Part shown: piece after piece, positions 1 to 8,153 of the stretch | Position numbering within the stretch: the stretch's first letter is position 1 | Layout: every line of letters starts with the position of its first letter | Assembly: GCF_030542105.1 (NCBI RefSeq) | Contig: NZ_JAUOFB010000001.1 | Location: 1,426,001-1,490,000 of the forward strand | From: Hymenobacter sp. BT730 | GTDB lineage: Bacteria; Bacteroidota; Bacteroidia; Cytophagales; Hymenobacteraceae | Length of the DNA stretch: 64,000 nt | Direction of reading: 5' to 3' | The notes under the pieces: model-generated | Told to the model about the DNA's origin: nothing | The model's input: only the letters and a program-made list of their open reading frames with translations | Database searches by the model: none | Translations under genes and position numbers: made by a program

Positions 1-113
1 ACCACAAACATATGGTCGGAAAATACTTTGCCGAATTCCAGGTGGTCGAGGTCCAGTTCCGGCAGACGCGAGGCAGAAGTGCGCTGCGTCCGGATGGTGA
101 GGGTGTCAAGCAT
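1..113 (-). CDS. ilvE: Branched-chain amino acid aminotransferase, N-terminal fragment
   Basis: The first 37 codons of a minus-strand gene run off the left edge. The start ATG is at 113. The visible protein contains LEFGKVFSDHMFV, which matches the conserved N-terminal segment (FGK.F.DHM) of class IV PLP-dependent branched-chain aminotransferases. These catalyse the final transamination in Leu/Ile/Val synthesis and the first step of their breakdown. The lysine that binds PLP lies outside the window. It follows the cobalamin adenosyltransferase gene in the same direction with a 53-base gap. The call rests on a short segment. Confidence 0.72.
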   Translation of the reverse strand, partial: MLDTLTIRTQRTSASRLPELDLDHLEFGKVFSDHMFV

Positions 114-166
114 ACAAGTGGTGGTAAAAACGGGTGGGTGGGGAATACTGTATCTAACGGAAGATG

Positions 167-715
167 TCAGAGGCGGGGTTTCCAGGTGACTTCTTCGGCC
201 TGCAGTTCATGCGCCATAGTGCGGCTAAGCACAAACAGGTAATCAGAAAGGCGGTTGAGGTAAATAGCTACCAAGTCGGCCACAAAGGAATCTTCGCGCA
301 GGGCTACTACCAAACGCTCAGCGCGGCGGCACACGCAGCGGGCCACGTGGGCAAATGACACGGCCTGATGGCCCCCAGGCAGGATAAACTCGCGCAATTC
401 AGGCAGCGCTTCGTTCATACGGTCCATTTCCTGCTCCAGCAGGGTAATATCTTCCGCACGCAGGTCCGGGATTTTCATCCGGGACTTCTCCGGATCTGCC
501 GCCAGTGAGGAGCCAATAGTGAACAGCCGGTCCTGAATTTCCTTTAGCAGGTCGCGGCGGCCTGCATTCACTTCCTGGTCGCGCACCAGCCCTATATACG
601 AGTTTACTTCATCTACCGTGCCGTAGCATTCAATCCGAAGACTGGATTTGGGTACCCGGGTACCGCCGATCAAAGAAGTAAGGCCTTGGTCGCCGGTCTT
701 GGTATATATTTTCAT
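167..715 (-). CDS. pduO: PduO-type cob(I)alamin adenosyltransferase
   Basis: A 182-residue cytoplasmic protein of normal family length. The N-terminus carries the ATP-binding signature TKTGDQGLTSL at residues 5-15, and CRRAERLVVAL near residues 130-140 is the second conserved family block. PduO/MMAB enzymes transfer adenosyl from ATP to cob(I)alamin to make coenzyme B12, for example for methylmalonyl-CoA mutase. No cobalamin-dependent enzyme or corrin pathway gene is next to it, so it may serve B12 salvage; that is an inference. It starts at an ATG and lies between the ABC ATPase gene and ilvE on the same strand. Confidence 0.93.
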   Translation of the reverse strand: MKIYTKTGDQGLTSLIGGTRVPKSSLRIECYGTVDEVNSYIGLVRDQEVNAGRRDLLKEIQDRLFTIGSSLAADPEKSRMKIPDLRAEDITLLEQEMDRMNEALPELREFILPGGHQAVSFAHVARCVCRRAERLVVALREDSFVADLVAIYLNRLSDYLFVLSRTMAHELQAEEVTWKPRL

Positions 716-814
716 GCAGGGAGAGAAGGTCGATGCCCTATAAACAGGACGCTATTCTTCTGGTTGCAGCAATACGTGAAGAAAGATGCTACTGCCAGTA
801 AATCAGTAAACTAA

Positions 815-1537
815 TTATTGAGCAGAGAAATGATGATGCGACGCCACATTTAAGTTCGGCTGGTCGCTTTCTACCAAGCCGTCGCGCAGGCGTACTACCC
901 GGTGGGCATAATGCGCAATATCTTCTTCGTGAGTTACCATAATAATGGTATTACCCTTTACGTACAGGGCCTCGAACAGCTCCATGATTTCGTAGCTGGT
1001 CTTGCTATCGAGGTTACCGGTAGGCTCGTCGGCCAGAATAATACTGGGGTCATTTACCAGGGCGCGGGCAATGGCTACGCGCTGGCGCTGACCACCGGAT
1101 AGCTCATTGGGGCGGTGCTTGGCGCGGGTTTCCAGGCCCACACTGCGCAAAGCATCCATAGCCTTTTCCTGCCGCTCTGATTTGCTGTAACCGGCATAAA
1201 TCAGCGGAAGGGCCACATTATCGAGGGCCGAGGCGCGGGGTAGCAGGTTGAAAGTTTGAAAAACAAACCCAATTTCCTTGTTGCGCACTTCTGCCAGCTG
1301 ATTATCACTCATGTGGCTGACATCTTTCCCATTGAGAATATACCGCCCGCCGGAAGGAGTATCCAGGCAGCCAATAATATTCATAAGGGTGGACTTTCCC
1401 GAGCCGGAAGGGCCCATGAATGCCACATATTCGCCCCGCTGAATGGTAATCGTGACGGAGCGAAGGGCATGAATACGCTCGGTGCCCATCTGGTACACCT
1501 TCGATATGTCGTGCGTTTCAATAACTGGAGTCAACAT
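815..1537 (-). CDS. ABC transporter ATP-binding protein, MacB/LolD type
   Basis: A 240-residue nucleotide-binding subunit. It shows Walker [10 protein letters not shown], a Q-loop ([10 protein letters not shown]), signature [15 protein letters not shown], Walker [14 protein letters not shown] and the switch His in VTHEED. The GNLDS form with the CLDTPSGG block is typical of the MacB/LolD/FtsE group, which works with FtsX-like permeases in lipoprotein release, efflux or envelope remodelling. No permease gene is adjacent, so the partner is unknown. The frame opens with TTG at 1543, but the first ATG at 1537 is the better start. It lies 12 bases after the stop of the membrane/TPR gene, suggesting one transcript. 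Confidence 0.92.
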   Translation of the reverse strand: MLTPVIETHDISKVYQMGTERIHALRSVTITIQRGEYVAFMGPSGSGKSTLMNIIGCLDTPSGGRYILNGKDVSHMSDNQLAEVRNKEIGFVFQTFNLLPRASALDNVALPLIYAGYSKSERQEKAMDALRSVGLETRAKHRPNELSGGQRQRVAIARALVNDPSIILADEPTGNLDSKTSYEIMELFEALYVKGNTIIMVTHEEDIAHYAHRVVRLRDGLVESDQPNLNVASHHHFSAQ

Positions 1538-1548
1538 ATGCAAAGGGG

Positions 1549-4500
1549 CTAGTGCCAGGGGGCAGGAGCTGGTGCAAGGGCAACCCGCCGACGGTTATAC
1601 TGTGTATGAAAGGTAATATATTCTGCGGGTGAAAGCAATGCCCGTAGCTTGGCCAATGGCGCTGTGGTATAATCCGGTAAGCCGGCCTCTAATGCAGCCA
1701 GAATATAGGATTTTAGAACCGGAACAGACTCTGGATTATACTCCAGGCCGCGCAATAATACATTATATACCTGCTGCGGCTGCTTCTGCTCAGTAAAATG
1801 GCGAGCGGCAGCCAGTGCTGCCTCTTCCAGATAAGGTGCTTGCTGCATCAGCTGCTGATACAGCCGACTGGCCTGGGTAGGAGAGGCAGCCGTAGCAGCC
1901 CGAAAATAGAGCCGGTAGGCTTGTTCTGGAGTCGCAAAGTACCCTTGTGCCAGTAGCTGGCGCAAAACTTCCGTCTGGCCAGTAAGTAGGGCATACTGGC
2001 CACGTAGCGCATTCCAGCGGGAGGCAACTTCAGTACGAGTTCCTATTGTAGGGGCGTAGGCTTTAAGCAACGGAGCTACTTCTGTGGGCTGATGTGCCCG
2101 CAAAGCCGCCAGGGCCTGCGCAAACGCCCCTGCCTGCCGCAGATTCTCGGTACGAATTGATTGAAACAGCAGGGTGCGTTGAGCCGGCGTGAGCTGGCTT
2201 CCCAGCAATGCCAGATAAGTAACTTTAGCAGAATCAGCTGATGAGGTTGCTACGGCTTCCGCGGACGTTGCCCGAAGTAGTGTGAGTAATTGCAGGGCCT
2301 GGGCAGCGGTAGGATTGTCGGCCAGAGCTACGGCTGTGGTAGCTGCGCGGCGAGCAGAATCTGGCTGGCTGGCTAGCGCCAATGCATAAGCACGGGCCAG
2401 AGCCGCATTATTCTGGCCCAACTGCTGAGCCTGCTCAAAATGACGGGCAGCCGTAGAAGCAGCACCCTGCTCCAGTAGCCATAACCCCAGCAAGTGTTGA
2501 TAATAAGCGGCACTGGGGCTTTGCGCCGCAGTAAGTGGCAGCAGCGTGTTCTGCGCGGCTACTAAATGGCCGCCATAATACTGTGTGAGAGCCCGCAGAA
2601 AGATTACCTGTTCCACATACGCATCGTTACCAGCATATTTCAGCAAGTTAGCCAAGGCCGGAAGCAAGGTGGTGTCGCGGCGAGAGGCGCGCAACAGGCC
2701 TTCATGATAAAGCCGGGTGAAAGCGGGCAAGGCTAGCACCGTATCAGCAGGTGGGCCAGGTAAAGTGACCGTACGCGGGTGGTGCAGTGCTGCCAGCAGC
2801 AAAGCATTGCTCTGCCAGGCGTCGGTTGGGGAAGAGGGGGCTTGGCGGGTAAGCGCCACAGCAGCGGGCCATTGATGCTGCTGGATAAGGAAAGCCAGGC
2901 GGTTGCTTTGCACCACCGCATTGCCACCATCCAGTGCGGTGGCCCGCTGCTGATAAATGGTCACCGAATCAGTCAGGGATGAGCGGGTGTATAGCTGGGC
3001 TAAGTCACTATTAAGACGGGCACTACCTGGGGTACTGTGCAGGCCTTCCTGTAGAATTCGTTGGCGGTCAAAAAAATCCTTAGGCTGGTCAAACAACGCT
3101 GAAAGCCGCAAAGAAACCTTCTCCGATGCTGCGCGAATAAGGGCGCGACGCAGAGCATTTATCTCATTTTGCCGCTGGCCGCGGGCATGATAAAGAGCTG
3201 CACGGCCCAGGCTGGCTTTGTGATTGAAGCGGTCCAGAGCGTCACTCTCTGCATAGTAGCGCTCAGCTAATAAGGCCAGGGCATCGGTAGTAGGCTGCTG
3301 CTCACTTTGGTAGCGGGTAAGGTCACCTAAATGATTGTAATAGCCAGCCTGCGCCTGGTTATATAGGAACAGATTATTGCGTAACAGCACCCCAACTATG
3401 CCTACCAGGCCAATAATGAGCGCAGCGTACAGCGGAAAGCGGCGAGGCTCAAACACTACCCGGTATACCCGCAGACGCTGCCGGATAAGCGGCGCAAAAT
3501 TCAGCAGTACATACAGCAAAAACGCCGCGCCCATCAGCAGGAACGCCAAGACAGTGAAGTCGCGGGCTGCCGTAAGCAGCGGGTCGTTGGCGGTGCCAAA
3601 GGCATAGCCTAGGGAGGCGAGGGCAAAAGCTACCAACGTGCCGTAGAGCAGTGCCGCCCCAGGCCAGTAGCTTATCACGCTTCCATAACTGGCTGCCCGT
3701 TGGCGCAGGCCTAAGGCCCCTACCAGAATGGCCGTCAGCAGGAAGATAAATGGCTCCAGGTGTAGGCCGGGTAAAACTTCTACTTGCCCATCAGAAAAGA
3801 AGTAGAGGGCCAGAATACCCAGGTACAGCGCACTGGTAAGCAGAAAAGGGAGCAGGCCAAACCGGCTACCGGGGTTTTCGGCCTGAGTATTTAGCCAGAG
3901 CAGGCCCCGGATATTTTCAAAACCTACCCACAGAACCAGCAGCACCAAGGCGGCTATACCGGCTAGCGTACCGTAGCTGGCTAAATGCAAGGCAGTTTGC
4001 TCTGCAGAAACGGGGCTGTTTAGAAAGAGGATGCAACCCAGCCCACCTACCAAACCCCCAAACAATAGCAGCCGGTTACCCAGCGAAACAGTTGGCCAAA
4101 AGGAATGTAGCGCAAATGCTAAACCGCCTAATACAGCCAGGCTTAGCATCAGGAAATATTGTTCCTGACTATTGAAAACGCCCAGTAAATCGGCGTTGAG
4201 CGACATTAGCAGGAAGATAACCAGGGCCATTCCACCGATAAATGCCGGGCGGGCCAGGGTAGTGACCACTGCTACCCAATATGCCAGGCAAAGGCCCAGT
4301 CCCGCTACCCAAGCCAAGGCCAGCCAGGGCCGGATAATAGGGCCAATGGACGTGTGGGTTTCGGTAAGCAGGTAGCCATTAGCCCGTACCGGCAGCGTAT
4401 GCAGCCCTATAGGTACCTGGGCCACCGTTATGGGAACGTCGGTCAGGGCCGGGATGGTAGAAACCGGCACGGTGGCATCGGCACCCGTAGCATATTGCCA

Positions 4501-4608
4501 CAGGGCCCATAGGGCCACGGCGGCTACCAGCAAAAGCAGAGGCCAGAAGGTAGGCCATTGCCACAAGGTGGCAGGCCTTGCCGGCGAAGGGAGAACAGGC
4601 GTGGGCAC
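1549..4608 (-). CDS. Large polytopic membrane protein with C-terminal TPR-like repeats
   Basis: A 1019-residue protein with no family I can name. The first ~430 residues are dominated by about 10-11 hydrophobic helices, beginning with one near residues 20-40. The remaining ~590 residues are soluble, Ala/Leu/Gln-rich and helical, with repeated AL..A..Y pairs typical of tetratricopeptide-like solenoids. The start is GTG at 4608, 3 bases after the gatC stop; no Met follows for over 100 residues, so GTG is likely real. An ABC ATPase gene follows after 12 bases. A scaffold role at the membrane is possible, but function is not shown by the sequence. Confidence 0.85.
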   Translation of the reverse strand: MPTPVLPSPARPATLWQWPTFWPLLLLVAAVALWALWQYATGADATVPVSTIPALTDVPITVAQVPIGLHTLPVRANGYLLTETHTSIGPIIRPWLALAWVAGLGLCLAYWVAVVTTLARPAFIGGMALVIFLLMSLNADLLGVFNSQEQYFLMLSLAVLGGLAFALHSFWPTVSLGNRLLLFGGLVGGLGCILFLNSPVSAEQTALHLASYGTLAGIAALVLLVLWVGFENIRGLLWLNTQAENPGSRFGLLPFLLTSALYLGILALYFFSDGQVEVLPGLHLEPFIFLLTAILVGALGLRQRAASYGSVISYWPGAALLYGTLVAFALASLGYAFGTANDPLLTAARDFTVLAFLLMGAAFLLYVLLNFAPLIRQRLRVYRVVFEPRRFPLYAALIIGLVGIVGVLLRNNLFLYNQAQAGYYNHLGDLTRYQSEQQPTTDALALLAERYYAESDALDRFNHKASLGRAALYHARGQRQNEINALRRALIRAASEKVSLRLSALFDQPKDFFDRQRILQEGLHSTPGSARLNSDLAQLYTRSSLTDSVTIYQQRATALDGGNAVVQSNRLAFLIQQHQWPAAVALTRQAPSSPTDAWQSNALLLAALHHPRTVTLPGPPADTVLALPAFTRLYHEGLLRASRRDTTLLPALANLLKYAGNDAYVEQVIFLRALTQYYGGHLVAAQNTLLPLTAAQSPSAAYYQHLLGLWLLEQGAASTAARHFEQAQQLGQNNAALARAYALALASQPDSARRAATTAVALADNPTAAQALQLLTLLRATSAEAVATSSADSAKVTYLALLGSQLTPAQRTLLFQSIRTENLRQAGAFAQALAALRAHQPTEVAPLLKAYAPTIGTRTEVASRWNALRGQYALLTGQTEVLRQLLAQGYFATPEQAYRLYFRAATAASPTQASRLYQQLMQQAPYLEEAALAAARHFTEQKQPQQVYNVLLRGLEYNPESVPVLKSYILAALEAGLPDYTTAPLAKLRALLSPAEYITFHTQYNRRRVALAPAPAPWH

Positions 4609-4611
4609 CAG

Positions 4612-4899
4612 TTACTCGAGTACTTTTGGTACGCGGAAGTAATCGGAATCCTTGCGCGGAGCATTGCGCAGACCCTCGGCGTGAGATACACTGTTCTCCG
4701 CCTGATCTGGCCGCAACACGTTTATCTCGTGCGACAAATGAATGAGCGGCTCTACCGAAGTAGTATCAAGCTGACGCAGCTGATCTACCCAGTCCAGGAT
4801 TTTATTCAGGTCGCCCAGCATTTGCTGCTCTTTGTCGGGCGTAAGCTCCAAGCGGGAGAGGTGAGCTATTTGGCGGAGGGTAGCAAGGTCGGTGCTCAA
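4612..4899 (-). CDS. gatC: Asp/Glu-tRNA amidotransferase subunit C
   Basis: A 95-residue GatC. The N-terminus has the family pattern (LRQIAHLSRLELT) followed by LGDLNKILDWVDQL, and the C-terminal half has the typical VEPLIH....NVLRPD...... segment. GatC stabilises GatA in the GatCAB complex, which amidates Glu-tRNA(Gln) and Asp-tRNA(Asn). The start is TTG at 4899: the conserved N-terminus begins there and no upstream ATG is in frame. gatA and gatB are not in the window, so the complex genes are dispersed. It lies 28 bases after plsC and 3 bases before the membrane/TPR gene. Confidence 0.93.
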   Translation of the reverse strand: MSTDLATLRQIAHLSRLELTPDKEQQMLGDLNKILDWVDQLRQLDTTSVEPLIHLSHEINVLRPDQAENSVSHAEGLRNAPRKDSDYFRVPKVLE

Positions 4900-4927
4900 A
4901 ACAGAAAGGCGTTAGGGAGAGGCAAAA

Positions 4928-5785
4928 TTACGATTTGTGCAGACTTAACTCTGCATCGGGCCCAATAGGCTCCTGTTGGGGTGCCGGAACGGGGGGCGCC
5001 GGCTTAGGTAAACGCAGGTAAGAAGGCTCCGGGATACCAGCCGCCTCAGGCAGAAAGCCGCTGGCAATAGCCTGAAAAGCCTGCTCTGCCAGAGCGGGGG
5101 CATCGGCCGCAGTAAGGCCGGTAGTAAGAATTGGCGTGTGCAGCGTAATGCGGAGTGGGGAATAGCGCACCCGCAGCTTGCCGTCCAGATCGGGCAGGAA
5201 GCGGTGGTTCAGCGGCATTGAAACCGGTACAATGGGCACTCCGGCGGCAATTGCCAGCTGAAAGGCGCCGTTTTTGAACGGCAGCATTTCCTGGCCGGGC
5301 TTTTTGGAAATAGTGCCTTCGGGAAAAATCACCACGGAGCGGCCTTCTTCCAGGCTTTTGCGGGCCTGAATAATGGACCGTGCCCGGCTCACAGCACTTT
5401 CCCGGTTTACAGTGATATACACGCGCCCAAACAAAGGGCCCCACAGCGGTACTTTGGCCAGGGCGCTTTTGCCCATAATATTGAGATATCCGGGAATGGC
5501 CTTAAACAGCAGGGGAATATCAATGTAAGAACTGTGGTTGGCCACATACACGCAGGGCTGCGAGGCTGGTAGCGGATTCTCGCGCACTACTTCCACCGGC
5601 ATACCCCACATACGCATGGAGAAGATCGACCAGCCCCGGTTAAAGCTATGCAGGTACCGGTACCAGGACGGGCGCTGACCCAACACCCACTGCGCCGGAT
5701 ACGTGACTACAAAGGGAAGTACAAACCAGAAGGTGCTCCAGGTAGTATATATCCGGTGTGTGAGAAAACGCAGTAGATTACGCAT
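4928..5785 (-). CDS. plsC: 1-acyl-sn-glycerol-3-phosphate acyltransferase
   Basis: A 285-residue membrane-associated acyltransferase. NHSSYIDIP carries the catalytic H(X4)D motif, and VIFPEGTISK is the third conserved block of the PlsC/LPLAT family. Hydrophobic segments near residues 15-35 and around the catalytic box would hold it at the inner membrane. The family transfers an acyl chain to lysophosphatidic acid to form phosphatidic acid; some members instead acylate ornithine or glycine lipids, which sequence alone does not exclude. It begins at ATG 5785 and precedes gatC by 28 bases on the same strand. The Pro-rich C-terminal ~30 residues are probably disordered. Confidence 0.9.
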   Translation of the reverse strand: MRNLLRFLTHRIYTTWSTFWFVLPFVVTYPAQWVLGQRPSWYRYLHSFNRGWSIFSMRMWGMPVEVVRENPLPASQPCVYVANHSSYIDIPLLFKAIPGYLNIMGKSALAKVPLWGPLFGRVYITVNRESAVSRARSIIQARKSLEEGRSVVIFPEGTISKKPGQEMLPFKNGAFQLAIAAGVPIVPVSMPLNHRFLPDLDGKLRVRYSPLRITLHTPILTTGLTAADAPALAEQAFQAIASGFLPEAAGIPEPSYLRLPKPAPPVPAPQQEPIGPDAELSLHKS

Positions 5786-5828
5786 ATGCTAAGAAAACAA
5801 AGTGCTTACATATACTGGTGGGTGGTAG

Positions 5829-6443
5829 CTAAACTGCAATACCCCCGGAAATAGTTGCGGCCGCCTGCGCCCGACTTTGTAATACTCGTTCTGCCTTAAG
5901 CAGGCCCGCTACACTGATGGCATCCGTAATTCGGTCGTTCATCACCATTTGTACGGCTTCGGCCAGCGGTAATTTCCATAGGTGCAATACTTCGGTTTCC
6001 TCAGGAGCTACTGCGCCGGGTGTGAGGTCTTCCGCCAGATAAACAAAGCCTTCTTCATCCGTCACGGAGTTGGAAGTATGTAGTCGGGCAATGCGCGTCC
6101 AGCGTCCGGCCGTAAAGCCGGTTTCCTCCTGCAACTCCCGTTGGGCCGATAGAAGAATGTCTTCCTCCACCGGACCGCCGCCCATGGGAATTTCCCAGCT
6201 ATACTCATTCAGTGGATAACGGAACTGGCCTACCAGCCAGGTATTGCCTTCCGCATCAATGGGGACAATTCCGAGGGCCTTGTTCTTCATGGATACCACC
6301 CCGTAAATACTTGGGCTTCCTCCCGGATTTATTACCTGGTCTTCGCGCACCCGAATCCAGGGATTCTGGTACATGATTTCCGTGGACAGCACTTGCCAGG
6401 GGTTGTGCGTTTCGTCGGGAGCTGGATAAGAAGAGGAATGCAT
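5829..6443 (-). CDS. Nudix hydrolase, ADP-ribose pyrophosphatase-like
   Basis: A 204-residue protein. The central stretch fits the full Nudix box GX5EX7REUXEEXGU, ending RELQEETGF, which binds Mg and the diphosphate. The preceding strands (GNTWLVGQFRYPL, YSWEIPMGG) are typical of the ADP-ribose/NDP-sugar pyrophosphatase branch. The frame could open with TTG at 6464, but ATG 6443 is the likely start. A -7-like box TACCTTTA lies on this strand at 6477-6470, about 26 bases upstream of the ATG. The substrate cannot be fixed from sequence. Confidence 0.88.
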   Translation of the reverse strand: MHSSSYPAPDETHNPWQVLSTEIMYQNPWIRVREDQVINPGGSPSIYGVVSMKNKALGIVPIDAEGNTWLVGQFRYPLNEYSWEIPMGGGPVEEDILLSAQRELQEETGFTAGRWTRIARLHTSNSVTDEEGFVYLAEDLTPGAVAPEETEVLHLWKLPLAEAVQMVMNDRITDAISVAGLLKAERVLQSRAQAAATISGGIAV

Positions 6444-6469
6444 AACAGATTGGGATAGTGCCAACGTTG

Positions 6470-6477
6470 TAAAGGTA
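6470..6477 (-). promoter_or_regulatory. Possible -7 box for the Nudix gene
   Basis: TACCTTTA matches the Bacteroidota -7 consensus TAnnTTTG except at the last base. It lies in the non-coding gap and would give a leader of about 20 bases. No good -33 element is seen. Confidence 0.3.
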
Positions 6478-6697
6478 CGGCAGGATTAGGGCAAGCACCA
6501 GCGCTCCGCATAGTTAACATAATTATGGCCGCTGGTAGGTGTGTTTTCCGCTCCCAAGCGTGAAAAGCCGCTTTTTAGGTGAATTTGTTGTTAGCAGGAG
6601 CAGCCCCCTGGTGGCATAGTAGCCTAACCTCCCGGTTTGCGTTGCCGTACCAGAACAATGGCTGGCCGTCCACATTCCGGCCGCTTTTTTTGCATCT

Positions 6698-6937
6698 ATG
6701 GCCAATCAGTCTAAAAAGCCGGCAGCACCAGAAGCCGGCGACCCACTCTTCAACCTGAAGCATGCGCAGGTAGAAGCTGCGCTGTCTGAACAAAACGGTG
6801 GGCTAGGGCCCACTACCAACGTATACATCAGTACCGATGAAGACGAGGCCTTAGATGAAGGGCCACGGGATAAGCAAGGCAACCGCCGGGGCGAACCGGG
6901 CACTGACGAGATAGGCAGCACCGCTGGCCGACATTAA
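6698..6937 (+). CDS. Small hydrophilic acidic protein, unknown function
   Basis: A 79-residue open frame starting at ATG 6698. It has no signal peptide or membrane segment. The middle is acidic (STDEDEALDEGPRDK) and the tail is Gly/Arg-rich, suggesting a disordered protein. It stands alone between the divergent Nudix gene and rnhB, and an intrinsic terminator follows 18 bases after its stop, which supports a real transcription unit. I do not recognise the family. Confidence 0.6.
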   Translation: MANQSKKPAAPEAGDPLFNLKHAQVEAALSEQNGGLGPTTNVYISTDEDEALDEGPRDKQGNRRGEPGTDEIGSTAGRH

Positions 6938-6955
6938 CCACTTACGATCAAACGA

Positions 6956-6995
6956 AAAAGCCTCCCTGTGTTCTGACTACACAGGGAGGCTTTTT
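6956..6995. terminator. Intrinsic terminator after the 79-residue ORF
   Basis: A 10-bp perfect GC-rich stem (cctccctgtg / cacagggagg) with a 9-base loop is flanked by an A-tract on the left and a T-tract on the right. It can end transcription from the left, just before rnhB. Confidence 0.85.
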
Positions 6996-7001
6996 CATGG
7001 T

Positions 7002-7009
7002 TACCTTTG
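7002..7009 (+). promoter_or_regulatory. -7 promoter box of rnhB, predicted leaderless
   Basis: TACCTTTG is a perfect TAnnTTTG box. Only six bases (CGGGCT) separate it from the ATG at 7016, so transcription should start at or next to the start codon. The same TACCTTTGC-N-GGCT-ATG arrangement occurs at queA. No TTTG is seen at the usual -33 distance. Confidence 0.55.
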
Positions 7010-7015
7010 CGGGCT

Positions 7016-7591
7016 ATGCTACTAGTGACGCACACAGGGCACCCCCACGAAGCGGGGCTGGATGAGGCTGGCCGGGGCTGCCTGGCCGGGCCCGTATTTG
7101 CGGCCGCCGTTATTCTGCCATCTGATTTTAGTTGCACCTACCTCAACGACTCCAAGCAGATGACCGCCCGGCGCCGGGAGCAGGCCCGCACTGAAATATG
7201 TGGGCATGCGGTGGCCTGGGCCGTAGCCGAAGCCTCTCCGGAGGAAATTGCAGCCATCAATATTGCACAGGCCAGCTATCTGGCTATGCACCGCGCTGTA
7301 GCGTTGCTGGCCGTTACACCCGCGCATCTGTTAGTGGATGGCAACCGGTTTCGGCCATATTTCGGCATAGAGCACAGCCTGCATATTGGCGGCGATGCTA
7401 CGTTTCAAAGTATTGCCGCTGCTTCGGTACTGGCCAAAACCTTCCGCGACGAGCGAATGCAGCAGCTGGCAAAGCAGTATCCGCAATATGGTTGGGAGCA
7501 AAACGCTGGTTACCCCACACCCCGGCACCGGGCTGCAATTCGGGAATACGGGCCTACTGAGCACCACCGTATGGGCTTCCGGCTGCTGTAG
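7016..7591 (+). CDS. rnhB: Ribonuclease HII
   Basis: A 191-residue RNase HII, which nicks RNA-DNA hybrids and removes misincorporated ribonucleotides. The first catalytic block is AGLDEAGRGCLAGPV, supplying the Asp-Glu pair; LNDSKQ, LLVDGN and the late IAAASVLAKTFRDE block are the other family landmarks. The C-terminus has the typical GYPTPRHRAAI.EYGPTEHHR segment. The frame could open with TTG at 7007, but ATG 7016 fits the promoter position. It is convergent with the receiver gene at 7648. Confidence 0.95.
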   Translation: MLLVTHTGHPHEAGLDEAGRGCLAGPVFAAAVILPSDFSCTYLNDSKQMTARRREQARTEICGHAVAWAVAEASPEEIAAINIAQASYLAMHRAVALLAVTPAHLLVDGNRFRPYFGIEHSLHIGGDATFQSIAAASVLAKTFRDERMQQLAKQYPQYGWEQNAGYPTPRHRAAIREYGPTEHHRMGFRLL

Positions 7592-7647
7592 CTTAGCTCT
7601 GGTTGCGCCATGAACTGTGGCCCACCTTTAAGAATGCTCTGCTGGAA

Positions 7648-8097
7648 CTATCTTCTCTCCTTGAGCTGCAGCAGGTCCAGAAACAAACTAAAGCCATCTA
7701 CCGTGGAGCCGCCTTCCCCAAACTTATCAAAGTTGAGGGGCTTGATGATGTAGCCGCTTACGGCCAGGTCACGGGCTTTGAGACGGTCGGTTTCCAGGTC
7801 GGAGGTGGTCATGATAAACACGTTCAAGCCTACAAACTCAGGGTCGGAACGCAGAATATCCAGCAGTTCCAGACCATTCAGCTTGGGCATGTTAATGTCG
7901 AGCATTACCACGCTAGGTTTCGAAATCTTCTCCTGCCCGTTTTCGCCCCGCAGCTGGTTCAGTGCTTCGCGGCCATTGCGGGCTATATGTAATGGTACGT
8001 CAACGGCATGTTTGCGCAGCTCCCGCTGCACATTCATGATATCCATTTGGTCGTCTTCAACTAGCAGAATACTGGGCTCAGCGGCAAATGTTGACAT
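7648..8097 (-). CDS. Single-domain response regulator (receiver only)
   Basis: A 149-residue CheY-like receiver without an output domain. It has the acidic pair D15-D16 (LLVEDDQMD), phospho-acceptor D67 (VVMLDINMP), T98 and K119 (YIIKPL). The spacing and the MLDINMPKLNGLELL form are those of the Rcp1-like receivers that partner CHASE3 or phytochrome kinases. The last ~25 residues extend past the receiver. It follows the kinase gene in the same direction after 56 bases, so the two probably form a pair. Confidence 0.92.
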   Translation of the reverse strand: MSTFAAEPSILLVEDDQMDIMNVQRELRKHAVDVPLHIARNGREALNQLRGENGQEKISKPSVVMLDINMPKLNGLELLDILRSDPEFVGLNVFIMTTSDLETDRLKARDLAVSGYIIKPLNFDKFGEGGSTVDGFSLFLDLLQLKERR

Positions 8098-8153
8098 AGC
8101 GAGAGAAAACGCAATAGGGCGGGGTGGGAAAATAGATTTCGACGACTATACGG

